From: an uncultured Prevotella sp.
Lineage (GTDB): Bacteria; Bacteroidota; Bacteroidia; Bacteroidales; Bacteroidaceae
Reading direction: 5' to 3'
Length of the DNA: 64,000 bases
Assembly: GCA_902464615.1 (NCBI GenBank)
Contig: CABQKA010000005.1
Location: 85,475 to 149,474, forward strand
Both the position numbers and the translations under genes were made by a program. The first letter of the stretch is position 1, and the number at the start of each line of letters is the position of its first letter. The notes beneath the pieces were generated by a model. It was not told where the DNA came from and made no database searches. It saw only the letters and a program-made list of their open reading frames with translations. Shown piece by piece: positions 45,044 through 53,046 of the stretch.

Positions 45044-45634
45044 ATGGACCACCTAAATCAGCACAACGACCAGACACTGGTGCAGTTGTATATGTCGGGA
45101 ACGGACGAGGCTTTCGACGCTTTGCTTTCCCGCTATGGGGACAGGTTGTACACCTACATATATTATAACGTACAAGATGAAGACAGGGCGAACGATATTT
45201 TCCAGGAAACCTTTGTAAAGGTCATCACGACCCTGCAACAAGGCCGCTACACAGAAACCGGGAAATTCTATCCTTGGCTTATACGCGTTGCCCACAACCT
45301 GATTGTGGACTTCTACCGTACAGAACGCAGCGAACAAGCCTGGATATGCAACGAGACAGAGGACAAGTGCTACGCAGCAGCACTGCACGACCCAGTGGAA
45401 GAATCGCCCACCGAAAAGGAATCGACTCTCGAAGCCATCTGCAAGTTGCTGGATCTTTTACCTGAAAATCAGAAGGAAATCATCCAAATGCGCTTCTACC
45501 AGAACTTGACGTTCAAAGAAATAGCCCAGGCAAAAGGCATGAGCATCAACACCGCGCTGGGACGAATGCGCTACGCCATACTGAACATGAGGCGTCTGGC
45601 AGGGGAGCATCATCTGTTGCCTCACGCGAACTGA
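45044..45634 (+). CDS. ECF-type RNA polymerase sigma factor
   Basis: This 196-residue sigma-70 family protein has region 2 (DRLYTYIYYNVQDEDRANDIFQ split across about residues 30-52, then ETFVKVI) and region 4 (about 135-185, LPENQKEIIQMRFYQNLTF followed by KEIAQAKGMSINTALGRM), the helix-turn-helix that reads -35 elements. Regions 1 and 3 are absent, as in extracytoplasmic-function sigmas. The 25-residue linker is acidic. No FecR-like anti-sigma or zinc-binding anti-sigma gene adjoins, and neighbours are a divergent radical SAM gene and purT, so its trigger and regulon are not evident. It has its own promoter box. Confidence 0.9.
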   Translation: MDHLNQHNDQTLVQLYMSGTDEAFDALLSRYGDRLYTYIYYNVQDEDRANDIFQETFVKVITTLQQGRYTETGKFYPWLIRVAHNLIVDFYRTERSEQAWICNETEDKCYAAALHDPVEESPTEKESTLEAICKLLDLLPENQKEIIQMRFYQNLTFKEIAQAKGMSINTALGRMRYAILNMRRLAGEHHLLPHAN

Positions 45635-45669
45635 ATCTGAAAAGAGGAAAATTTCGATGCCGAAAAACA

Positions 45670-45698
45670 TAATAAACTCGGCCCCCATTCGTTTATTA
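45670..45698. repeat. A/T-rich inverted repeat after the sigma gene
   Basis: TAATAAAC (45670-45677) pairs perfectly with GTTTATTA (45691-45698) around 13 bases. It lies 36 bases past the sigma factor stop in a 388-base gap that otherwise holds only the purT promoter. It could be a weak 3' end or an operator. Confidence 0.4.
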
Positions 45699-45944
45699 GG
45701 TAAAGAACGCTTAGAACATATTGCCTATGAACGATTTTACCTCTTTGTCTTTTTTCCTTCATCCCCGCCCGGAAACAATAGAAGCCATACGTGTGCGGGC
45801 CAGACAACGCAGCCAGACAACAGTCCGGCCGACAACCGAGGAAGAGCGGAGCATGCGCGTTTCACACAGAATTGAACCGCTGTGCTGAAAAAACAGATGC
45901 AAGATTTGGAAGGAAATCCACACACCCGTATTCAATAAAAGATG

Positions 45945-45952
45945 TACCTTTG
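45945..45952 (+). promoter_or_regulatory. -7 promoter box of purT
   Basis: TACCTTTG matches the -7 consensus exactly, 70 bases before the purT ATG at 46023. Confidence 0.62.
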
Positions 45953-46022
45953 CAAAGGCCGTTGCCCATCCACCCAAGCAACGGCCTCAAACTATTCATT
46001 GGAACACATTTAACACAAACTT

Positions 46023-47186
46023 ATGAAAAAAATATTACTACTTGGTTCAGGCGAGTTGGGCAAAGAATTTGTCATCGCCGCCAAACGTCTTGGCCAATAT
46101 GTCGTAGCCTGTGATGCTTATGCAGGCGCTCCGGCCATGCAAGTCGCAGACGAATGTGAAGTGTTCCCCATGCTGGACGGCGAACTGCTGGAAGCCGCAG
46201 TGCGCAAGCACCACCCGGACATCATTGTCCCCGAAATAGAAGCCATCCGCACAGAACGACTTTACGATTTTGAAAAGGAAGGCATACAAGTAACCCCCTC
46301 CGCACGGGCCGTCAACTACACCATGAACCGGAAAGCCATCCGAGACTTGGCCGCAAAGGAATTGGGGCTAAAAACAGCTAAATATTTCTATGCCAAGAAT
46401 TTCAACGAGCTAAAAGAAGCCGCCGAAACCTTAGGATATCCCTGCATAGTCAAGCCGCTGATGTCTTCTTCCGGCAAAGGACAGTCGCTGGTCAAATCGG
46501 CCGACGACTTGCAGCACGCCTGGGAATACGGATTGCACGGCAGCCGCGGTGACATTCAGGAACTCATCGTGGAAGAGTTCATCCATTTCGACAGCGAAAT
46601 TACCCTACTCACCGTCACCCAACAAAATGGTCCTACATTGTTCTGCCCGCCCATAGGACACGTACAAAAAGGAGGAGATTACCGCGAGAGCTTCCAGCCC
46701 GCACATATCGCAGCCGAGCACCTTGCAGAAGCCCAACGAATGGCAGACAAAGTTACAAAGGCCCTGACGGGGGCTGGAATCTGGGGTGTAGAATTCTTCT
46801 TAAGCCATGACAACGGCGTTTACTTCTCAGAACTTTCCCCACGCCCGCACGACACAGGAATGGTAACACTCGCCAATACACAGAATTTCAATGAATTTGA
46901 ATTACACCTGCGTGCCGTATTAGGTCTCCCCATCCCTTGCATCAAGCAACTCCGGGCAGGTGCGAGCGCTGTCATCTTGTCTCCTATTGCCAGCCAAGAG
47001 CCGCCACACTATCGAGGATTGGAACGCACATGCGAGGAAGATGCCGACGTCCGCATCTTCGGCAAGCCGACCACACGCGTCAACCGCCGCATGGGTGTTG
47101 TACTTGTCAACGGCCCGGTCGGCACAGATATCAACGAACTCCGCGACAAAGCCAAGCGTATTGCGTCCTACGTAGAAGTATATTGA
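46023..47186 (+). CDS. purT: Formate-dependent GAR transformylase
   Basis: This 387-residue ATP-grasp enzyme makes formylglycinamide ribonucleotide from GAR, formate and ATP, the folate-independent third step of purine synthesis. The N-terminus ILLLGSGELGKEFVIAAKRL is the glycine-rich PurT opening. IVKPLMSSSGKGQSLVKSAD (about residues 152-171) is the ATP-grasp phosphate loop, and GVEFFLSHDNGVYFSELSPR (about 260-280) holds the magnesium-binding Glu. The length is standard. Its own promoter and a strong terminator make it monocistronic. With purC in the same window, both folate-free and later purine steps are encoded here, though not together. Confidence 0.97.
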   Translation: MKKILLLGSGELGKEFVIAAKRLGQYVVACDAYAGAPAMQVADECEVFPMLDGELLEAAVRKHHPDIIVPEIEAIRTERLYDFEKEGIQVTPSARAVNYTMNRKAIRDLAAKELGLKTAKYFYAKNFNELKEAAETLGYPCIVKPLMSSSGKGQSLVKSADDLQHAWEYGLHGSRGDIQELIVEEFIHFDSEITLLTVTQQNGPTLFCPPIGHVQKGGDYRESFQPAHIAAEHLAEAQRMADKVTKALTGAGIWGVEFFLSHDNGVYFSELSPRPHDTGMVTLANTQNFNEFELHLRAVLGLPIPCIKQLRAGASAVILSPIASQEPPHYRGLERTCEEDADVRIFGKPTTRVNRRMGVVLVNGPVGTDINELRDKAKRIASYVEVY

Positions 47187-47321
47187 CAAGGCCCTAAAGC
47201 CGTATTTTCCCATTCGCGCAAAAGCATTTTGTCAAATAAATCACAAGAAAAAACAAAGGACAGAAATCTCAATCATCTGATTTATCAATAGATAAGAAAT
47301 AATAAAAAGAATCCATTTTTC

Positions 47322-47358
47322 ATTCTACGCGCTCGTTTTGGGCGCGTAGAATTTTTTA
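47322..47358 (+). terminator. Intrinsic terminator of purT
   Basis: ATTCTACGCGC (47322-47332) pairs perfectly with GCGCGTAGAAT (47342-47352), followed by TTTTTATT. It is a textbook terminator about 135 bases beyond purT. Confidence 0.88.
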
Positions 47359-47428
47359 TTTACTCCGGGAAAGAATACGAGACTCTCAAAGCATTTTGGC
47401 TTTTAATAAAAACTTAACACAGGTACGC

Positions 47429-47459
47429 TTGACTTTCCTGCGATTGCTTCGTATATTTG
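47429..47459 (+). promoter_or_regulatory. Two-part promoter of ppk1-ppx
   Basis: A -33 TTG at 47429-47431 and a -7 TATATTTG at 47452-47459 are separated by 20 bases, matching the Bacteroidetes promoter architecture. The ppk1 ATG lies 79 bases downstream. Confidence 0.72.
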
Positions 47460-47538
47460 CAAATATCTCTGTTGGGAAAACTCCGAACAGAATTCGCCAC
47501 GACAGCCTCCCAACAGTTAGGACAGACAAACTACGTCT

Positions 47539-49653
47539 ATGAAATCGAAATCAGAGCAAACCTATCTCGACCGTGACATCAGCTGGATGTACTTCAACCG
47601 CCGAATTCTCCAAGAAGCCGAAAAAGAAAATGTCCCGCTCTTGGAACGCATGTCTTTCTTAGGCATCTACTCGAACAATCTGGACGAATTTTTCCGCGTT
47701 CGCGTAGCTACTCACAGTAGAATAGCCGAATGCGAAGTCAACTCTGTCAGAAATGCCCGATCAGAAGCCCTCGCCCTATTAAAAGAATTGAACAAGCTCA
47801 ACGCCCAATATTCCAAAGAATTTGAGCAGGCCAACCATATTATCATCAAAGAATTACAAGAAAAAGGCATCTACATTCTGAAGGATACGGAAGTCAATGA
47901 GGAACAGCTCAAGTTAGTTCGTGAATACTATTCCAAGAATCTGAACGGCCGCATCATGCCCATTTGGTTCTCGGCCATTAAACTGTTCGACTTGGAGAAG
48001 GACGAAAACATATATTTGGCCATCCGCATGCACCGCATTGGCGATGCCAGCAAAAAACCTTATTATGCTTTCATTGAACTCCCGGTAGCCACATGCGGGC
48101 GGTTCGTCCGGCTGCCGGACTGCGACGGGAAAAGCTATCTAATGTATTTGGACGACGTCATCCGATGCTGCCTGCCCCTACTTTTCCGCGGATTGGATTA
48201 TACCGACTTTGAGGCATACTCTTTCAAATTCACCAGAGATGCCGAAATGGAGATTGACAACGACCTACGAAACGGGATGCTGCAAAAAGTCAGCAAGGGG
48301 GTTAAAAGCAGAAAACGCGGTGCTCCACTCCGAGTTGTGTTCGATGCCGCCATGCCCAAGGGGCTTCTGCGCCAAGTCATTGAAGCGTTGAATCTTGACA
48401 AGCTCGACACAGTTCTCTCGGGCGGCCGCTATCATAATCACAAAGATTACATGCGCTTCCCGGACTGTGACAAAAAACATCTTAAGTACGAACGTTGGGA
48501 ACCCATTCTCAAAAAGGAACTTGACGGAAGCACCAGCCTCCTCAAGCAAATCCGTAACCGCGATCGCTTTATCCACGTCCCCTATCACAGTTTCGATTCC
48601 TACATCAACGTATTACAAGAAGCCGCCATTAGCCGCGAGGTCAAAGGTATCAAAACTACGCTCTACCGCTTAGCCAAAGACTCGAAGGTAGTTAAAGCCC
48701 TTATCTGCGCCGCAAGAAATGGGAAAAAGGTTACCGTTGTCATCGAGCTTATGGCCCGTTTCGACGAAGCATCCAACATTGATTGGTCAAAAAAAATGCA
48801 GGAAGCGGGGATTCATGTCATTTTTGGCGTCGAAGGACTTAAGGTTCATTCAAAGCTGACCTATATTGCCATGAAAACCGGCGCCGACATTGCAGTTATC
48901 AGTACCGGAAATTTCCATGAAGGCAATGCCAAAGCCTATACCGACTGTCTGTTGATGACGGCTTCCAAGCCCATTGTCAACGATGTCCTTTCCGTATTTC
49001 GTTTTATAGAGCGCCCCTATACGCCGACACGTTTTAAGGAACTCCTCGTTTCCCCCAACGAAATGCGGCAAAAGTTCATCAAGCTCATCAACGACGAAAT
49101 CCGCAATAAAGAAGCCGGGAAGCCAGCTTCCATCACCGTCAAAATCAACCACATCACAGACCCCATCATGGTAAAAAGGCTCTACGCTGCCGCAGAGCAC
49201 GGAGTTCCGGTGCGCCTGCTCGTCCGAGGGAACTGCTCACTAATTCCCACACGCAAGGCGCTAAACGATAACATGCACATTGTCGGCATCATAGACCGTT
49301 ACCTTGAGCACTCGCGCATTTTCATTTTCGCAGCCGGCGGCGAAGAAAAAATCTTTATGGGTTCCGCCGACTGGATGCCGCGCAACCTTGACAACCGCGT
49401 TGAAGTCGTTACCCCCGTCTATTGTCCGGAAATCAAGGAAGAGCTCAAGCGTGTTGTCGAATGGGGCCTACGCGACACGATGCAAGGCCGCATCGTAGAC
49501 GGAACCGGACGCAATCTTCCGCTCACCATCCCCGGAGAGCCGCCTTTCCGCTCGCAAGAGGCACTCTATTACGCATATCTGGAAGAAGAAAAGAACAAAA
49601 ATGACGCGGAGCAGAGCAGTCTGCCTGAAGAAACTCCAGAACAAAAATTATAA
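47539..49653 (+). CDS. ppk1: Polyphosphate kinase 1
   Basis: This 704-residue enzyme reversibly polymerises the gamma phosphate of ATP into polyphosphate. The N-terminal domain opens YLDRDISWMYFNRRILQEAE, the middle contains LYRLAKDSKVVKALICAARN, and the catalytic phosphorylated His is in GLKVHSKLTYIAMKTG (about residue 437). The second conserved His is in YLEHSRIFIFAAGGEEK (about 591). The last 30 residues are acidic and poorly conserved. It is followed after 20 bases by ppx, so the synthetic and degradative enzymes of polyphosphate are co-transcribed. Length and motifs are complete. Confidence 0.97.
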   Translation: MKSKSEQTYLDRDISWMYFNRRILQEAEKENVPLLERMSFLGIYSNNLDEFFRVRVATHSRIAECEVNSVRNARSEALALLKELNKLNAQYSKEFEQANHIIIKELQEKGIYILKDTEVNEEQLKLVREYYSKNLNGRIMPIWFSAIKLFDLEKDENIYLAIRMHRIGDASKKPYYAFIELPVATCGRFVRLPDCDGKSYLMYLDDVIRCCLPLLFRGLDYTDFEAYSFKFTRDAEMEIDNDLRNGMLQKVSKGVKSRKRGAPLRVVFDAAMPKGLLRQVIEALNLDKLDTVLSGGRYHNHKDYMRFPDCDKKHLKYERWEPILKKELDGSTSLLKQIRNRDRFIHVPYHSFDSYINVLQEAAISREVKGIKTTLYRLAKDSKVVKALICAARNGKKVTVVIELMARFDEASNIDWSKKMQEAGIHVIFGVEGLKVHSKLTYIAMKTGADIAVISTGNFHEGNAKAYTDCLLMTASKPIVNDVLSVFRFIERPYTPTRFKELLVSPNEMRQKFIKLINDEIRNKEAGKPASITVKINHITDPIMVKRLYAAAEHGVPVRLLVRGNCSLIPTRKALNDNMHIVGIIDRYLEHSRIFIFAAGGEEKIFMGSADWMPRNLDNRVEVVTPVYCPEIKEELKRVVEWGLRDTMQGRIVDGTGRNLPLTIPGEPPFRSQEALYYAYLEEEKNKNDAEQSSLPEETPEQKL

Positions 49654-49673
49654 CGACCCAATATTCACAAGAT

Positions 49674-50747
49674 ATGGACAACAGACATTACGCCGCCATC
49701 GATATAGGCTCCAACGCTGTACGGCTTCTCATCAAGCGCGTTTCGCGCAACGTCGCGAACGGAGAAGAAAAACTCTCGAAAGAAATCCTGCTACGTGTCC
49801 CTCTCCGTTTGGGCTTTGACGTATTTGAAAAGGGAAAAATTTCAAAGGAGAAAAGCAAAAACCTCTTGCGGCTCATGAAGTCGTACAAGCAGCTTATGGA
49901 AATCTATGGCGTCAGCCGCTACCGCGCCTGTGCCACTTCCGCCATGCGCGACTCGCGTAACGGCAGCAAGCTGATCCGTACCATCAAGAAAAAAGCCGGC
50001 ATCAAAATCGACATCATCGACGGGCAAGAGGAAGCACGCATGATTTACGACAACCACCTCGAGTGCTTAGAAGACCGCAAAGGCAACTACATGTACGTCG
50101 ATGTCGGCGGTGGAAGCACGGAAATCAATCTCCTCATCGACGGAAAGTTAGTCTACTCGCATTCCTTCAATATCGGAACCGTGCGTCTGCTTAGCGGATG
50201 CGTCACGGAAGCGGCATGGACGCGGATGCGCGAAGCCATTGAGGAATACGCCAAACAATATCCCGTCATCAACATTATCGGTTCCGGCGGCAATATCAAT
50301 AAGCTCTACAAACTTATAGAGAAAAAGGACAAAAAGCGCAAGCAATTCAGCATCAGCGCACTGCAAGAGATTTACGACCGGCTGGCCCCCATGTCCGACC
50401 AAGCGCGCATGGACACCTTCGACCTGAAGCCCGACCGCGCAGACGTTATTGTACCGGCCGCACGCATATTCCTTTTTATTGCTCAAGCCATACACGCCGA
50501 GCACATTTACGTCCCCGTCATCGGACTTTCGGACGGCATCATCGACAGCCTTTATTCAGAGGACTTGGCCAAGCCGAACAACAGTACGCCTTCCGCGGAA
50601 GAAAAAGGGGCCTTAGACGAAAATTTGCAGGAGACAGCCGACGCACCCGAGCCTCCTGCGGCGCACACTGGTCCCGCACAGTGTGAAAACCCATGTCCTG
50701 CGCCTGTCTTTCCGGGACTGTTGGAAAAACCGGAAGGTAAGGCCTGA
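49674..50747 (+). CDS. ppx: Exopolyphosphatase / guanosine pentaphosphatase family
   Basis: This 357-residue member of the Ppx/GppA family has the ASKHA actin-like fold. The opening AAIDIGSNAVRLLIKRV is the first phosphate loop, and YVDVGGGSTEINLL (about residues 140-153) is the second. The conserved IGTVRLLSG and IGSGGNINKLY follow. It releases phosphate from polyphosphate ends and, in some members, converts pppGpp to ppGpp. It lacks the C-terminal HD-like domains of the long E. coli Ppx, so it is the short form. The C-terminal 60 residues are Pro/Ala/Glu-rich and probably unstructured. It lies 20 bases after ppk1. Confidence 0.93.
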   Translation: MDNRHYAAIDIGSNAVRLLIKRVSRNVANGEEKLSKEILLRVPLRLGFDVFEKGKISKEKSKNLLRLMKSYKQLMEIYGVSRYRACATSAMRDSRNGSKLIRTIKKKAGIKIDIIDGQEEARMIYDNHLECLEDRKGNYMYVDVGGGSTEINLLIDGKLVYSHSFNIGTVRLLSGCVTEAAWTRMREAIEEYAKQYPVINIIGSGGNINKLYKLIEKKDKKRKQFSISALQEIYDRLAPMSDQARMDTFDLKPDRADVIVPAARIFLFIAQAIHAEHIYVPVIGLSDGIIDSLYSEDLAKPNNSTPSAEEKGALDENLQETADAPEPPAAHTGPAQCENPCPAPVFPGLLEKPEGKA

Positions 50748-50791
50748 CGCGGCCTTGCCCTGATTTTCCTCTGAAGCGATAAAAAACAGCC

Positions 50792-50836
50792 ATCTCCGCC
50801 CCCATTGAGCTACAATTGGGGGCGGAGATTTTTTTC
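50792..50836 (+). terminator. Terminator of ppk1-ppx, possibly bidirectional
   Basis: ATCTCCGCCCCCA (50792-50804) pairs perfectly with TGGGGGCGGAGAT (50817-50829), followed by seven T on the plus strand. On the minus strand the stem is followed by GGCTGTTTTTT, so the convergent peptidase gene may use it too. Confidence 0.88.
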
Positions 50837-50852
50837 CGGCCGATTCTGTTTG

Positions 50853-52709
50853 TCAAATATATTTCCCTAAAAAGGCCTCCATGGCACGGTAGAAGTCGAA
50901 CCGATTCTCTTGATTGGCAAAGCCATGCCCTTCGTTTTCCTTCACCATATATTCCACCGTTACCCCGTTCTCGCGCAAGGCTTCCACCATCTGATCGCTT
51001 TCGGCTTTGTTCACGCGCGGGTCATTGCTGCCCTGGGCTATTAGCAACGGCACACGGATGCACTCCGCGTGCAACGCCGGCGAGGTCGCCGCCAGCTGTT
51101 CGCGGTCTTTTTCCGGGTGCCCTATTTGCTCATACATCATTTCCAGCATAGGCCGCCAGTAAGGCGGAATGGTCTTCAAAAACGTGAACAAATTCGACAC
51201 GCCCACGTAGTCCACCGCACAAGCATAAAGCGACGGCGTAAACGTCACCCCGCACAGAGTGGCATACCCGCCGTAGCTGCCGCCGTAAATCGCGATGCGG
51301 GCCGGGTCGGCATACCCCTTCCTGATGAGCCATTCCACGCCGTCCGTAATATCGTCCTGCATGGCCAGTCCCCATTGTTTATAGCTGGCTTCCAAAAATT
51401 TGCGACCGTAACCGGTCGAGCCGCGGAAATTCATCTGGAACACGGCATAGCCACGGTTGCACAAGAACTGCACTTCCGAGGAATAGCCCCACACGTCGCG
51501 TGCCCACGGCCCGCCGTGAGGGTTGACCACGACGGGCAATCCTTTCGCGTTCTCCAAACTGTAGCCTTTCGGCAAGGACAAGTAAGCCTCGATGTCCCAG
51601 CCGTCGCGCGTCGTATAGTTCACCGCGTGCATTTCCACCAACTCCTCCTCGTGCAGCCATGGGGCTGTCTCCGCGATCAAGGTGGCCTCGTCCTTCGCCA
51701 CATCGTAGAAGTAATATTTCCCGCGCGTGCGGTCGTTTCCCACATATATCAGATAGTGTTCCTCGGCCTTGTCCGTATCGGCTACGCCGAAACGATAGCC
51801 GGGGAAGTGTCTTTTTATCCGTTCGCGCAAAGCCCTTTCCTCCTCTTCAAAGTAGTGACGTACAGGCTCTTTGTGCCCGGTGCAATAAACGCTGAGCAGC
51901 TTTTTCCGTTTACGCGAATAGCTGATGCTGGAAATGTCATACTTCGGATTCTCATAAAGCACCTCCAGTTCCTTGCAGTCCGCCGGGTCCATCAGGACCA
52001 GTGCCACCTTGTCGCGCCCCAGGTTGGTCGCCGCATAAACCAGCTTATCGTCCGGCGTAAATTCCATGAAGCCCACGGTCTCCTTGAAGTTTGTCGTCAG
52101 CACCGGACGGAAGTCTTCGTCCTCTGTGGCACGGTAAAGGATTTGCGTATTCACGCCGTCCACGATAGCCGTAACTGCCCGGAGGCGTCCCGCGTGGTCC
52201 GTCATCCAGCCCTGCCAGTTTCCGGGGTTCTCGGCCAGCTGCGTCAGCTCTCCCGTGTCCAGGTCCAGACGGTAGGGGTCGAACACCTCGGGATTGCGGC
52301 GGTTCAGTCCCACCAGCACCTTCCCTGGAATTTCCTCCAAGTCGTCTATCAGCGTCGTGCGCACTCCGGGGAAATCCGTATAAGCACGCAAATCCGTACC
52401 GTCCAAATTCACGCCGAACAGGCGATAGTTCTCATCGCCACCGGTATCTTTCATGAAAAGCAGTCTGCCGTTGTCCGCCCACATGTAGCCTGCCAGGCTG
52501 CGCTCCGTTTCCGACGTGACGCGCACGGCCGCCCCGCCATCCGTAGGACGCACAAAAAGGTTCATGCGTTCGGCATATGGCGCCAGGTAAGACAGGTGTT
52601 TCCCGTCGGGCGAAATCTGGTAAGCCGCCTCTTGGGAATTGCGGAAAAAATCCTCCAAAGGAATGCGCCGTACCTTGCCGGCCACACGTTCGTTCATCGC
52701 TTGTGTCAT
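50853..52709 (-). CDS. S9 family peptidase (prolyl oligopeptidase/acylaminoacyl type)
   Basis: This 618-residue serine peptidase has no signal peptide and is probably cytoplasmic. The N-terminal 360 residues form a WD/beta-propeller-like region (YQISPDGKHLSYLAPYAER and further blade-like repeats). The alpha/beta-hydrolase domain begins at PVVVNPHGGPWARD. The catalytic triad is Ser in YGGSYGGYA (about residue 475), Asp in GSNDPRVNK (about 561) and His in NEGHGFAN (about 593). The oxyanion-type HGGP is present. The family trims short peptides, and substrate preference cannot be told. It is a single-gene unit convergent with ppx. A long plus-strand frame lies entirely antisense to it and is treated as a shadow. 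Confidence 0.93.
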   Translation of the reverse strand: MTQAMNERVAGKVRRIPLEDFFRNSQEAAYQISPDGKHLSYLAPYAERMNLFVRPTDGGAAVRVTSETERSLAGYMWADNGRLLFMKDTGGDENYRLFGVNLDGTDLRAYTDFPGVRTTLIDDLEEIPGKVLVGLNRRNPEVFDPYRLDLDTGELTQLAENPGNWQGWMTDHAGRLRAVTAIVDGVNTQILYRATEDEDFRPVLTTNFKETVGFMEFTPDDKLVYAATNLGRDKVALVLMDPADCKELEVLYENPKYDISSISYSRKRKKLLSVYCTGHKEPVRHYFEEEERALRERIKRHFPGYRFGVADTDKAEEHYLIYVGNDRTRGKYYFYDVAKDEATLIAETAPWLHEEELVEMHAVNYTTRDGWDIEAYLSLPKGYSLENAKGLPVVVNPHGGPWARDVWGYSSEVQFLCNRGYAVFQMNFRGSTGYGRKFLEASYKQWGLAMQDDITDGVEWLIRKGYADPARIAIYGGSYGGYATLCGVTFTPSLYACAVDYVGVSNLFTFLKTIPPYWRPMLEMMYEQIGHPEKDREQLAATSPALHAECIRVPLLIAQGSNDPRVNKAESDQMVEALRENGVTVEYMVKENEGHGFANQENRFDFYRAMEAFLGKYI

Positions 52710-52819
52710 AAACTTTGCGTTCTATTCGTTCATTGTTCATACAAAGAAAACCAAAAAAGACGAAACGGGCAAGCTCCACGGACAAAATCGCCTTCACTTC
52801 ACGGAGTAGGCCTGCTGCT

Positions 52820-52859
52820 CACGGGATTAAGGACCGTCGGAACAAGGCTTATTCCCGTG
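52820..52859. repeat. Dispersed palindromic repeat, member E
   Basis: CACGGGATTAAG (52820-52831) pairs with CTTATTCCCGTG (52848-52859) with one mismatch. On the minus strand it reads CACGGGAATAAG..., matching member B, followed by CTTAATCCCGTG. A further module, CCTTAGGGGCGTGAACGG, follows to about 52885. It lies in the 337-base gap between divergent genes. Confidence 0.62.
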
Positions 52860-53001
52860 CCGGCTGTCCTTAGGGGCGTGAACGGAAAGACTGCCGCAGG
52901 CGGCGTGCGGCGCAGCCGACGGCAAGTACGGGTAGTTACAAAAAGGCAATTCCATACGGATTTTTCCGGGAAAGAAGCCATGCTCCACGGCCGATTATTC
53001 G

Positions 53002-53009
53002 TAATTTTG
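53002..53009 (+). promoter_or_regulatory. -7 promoter box of the MORN-GH25 gene
   Basis: TAATTTTG, an exact -7 match, 37 bases before ATG 53047. Confidence 0.68.
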
Positions 53010-53046
53010 TATTCCCGAATCCCCTTATGTCCAAAAACATCGACAC

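Noticed and set aside
45657..45875. 72-codon plus-strand open frame after the sigma factor, considered as a small anti-sigma gene
   Set aside because: No membrane helix, no zinc motif, no promoter, and it contains the A/T inverted repeat. An anti-sigma role cannot be supported.
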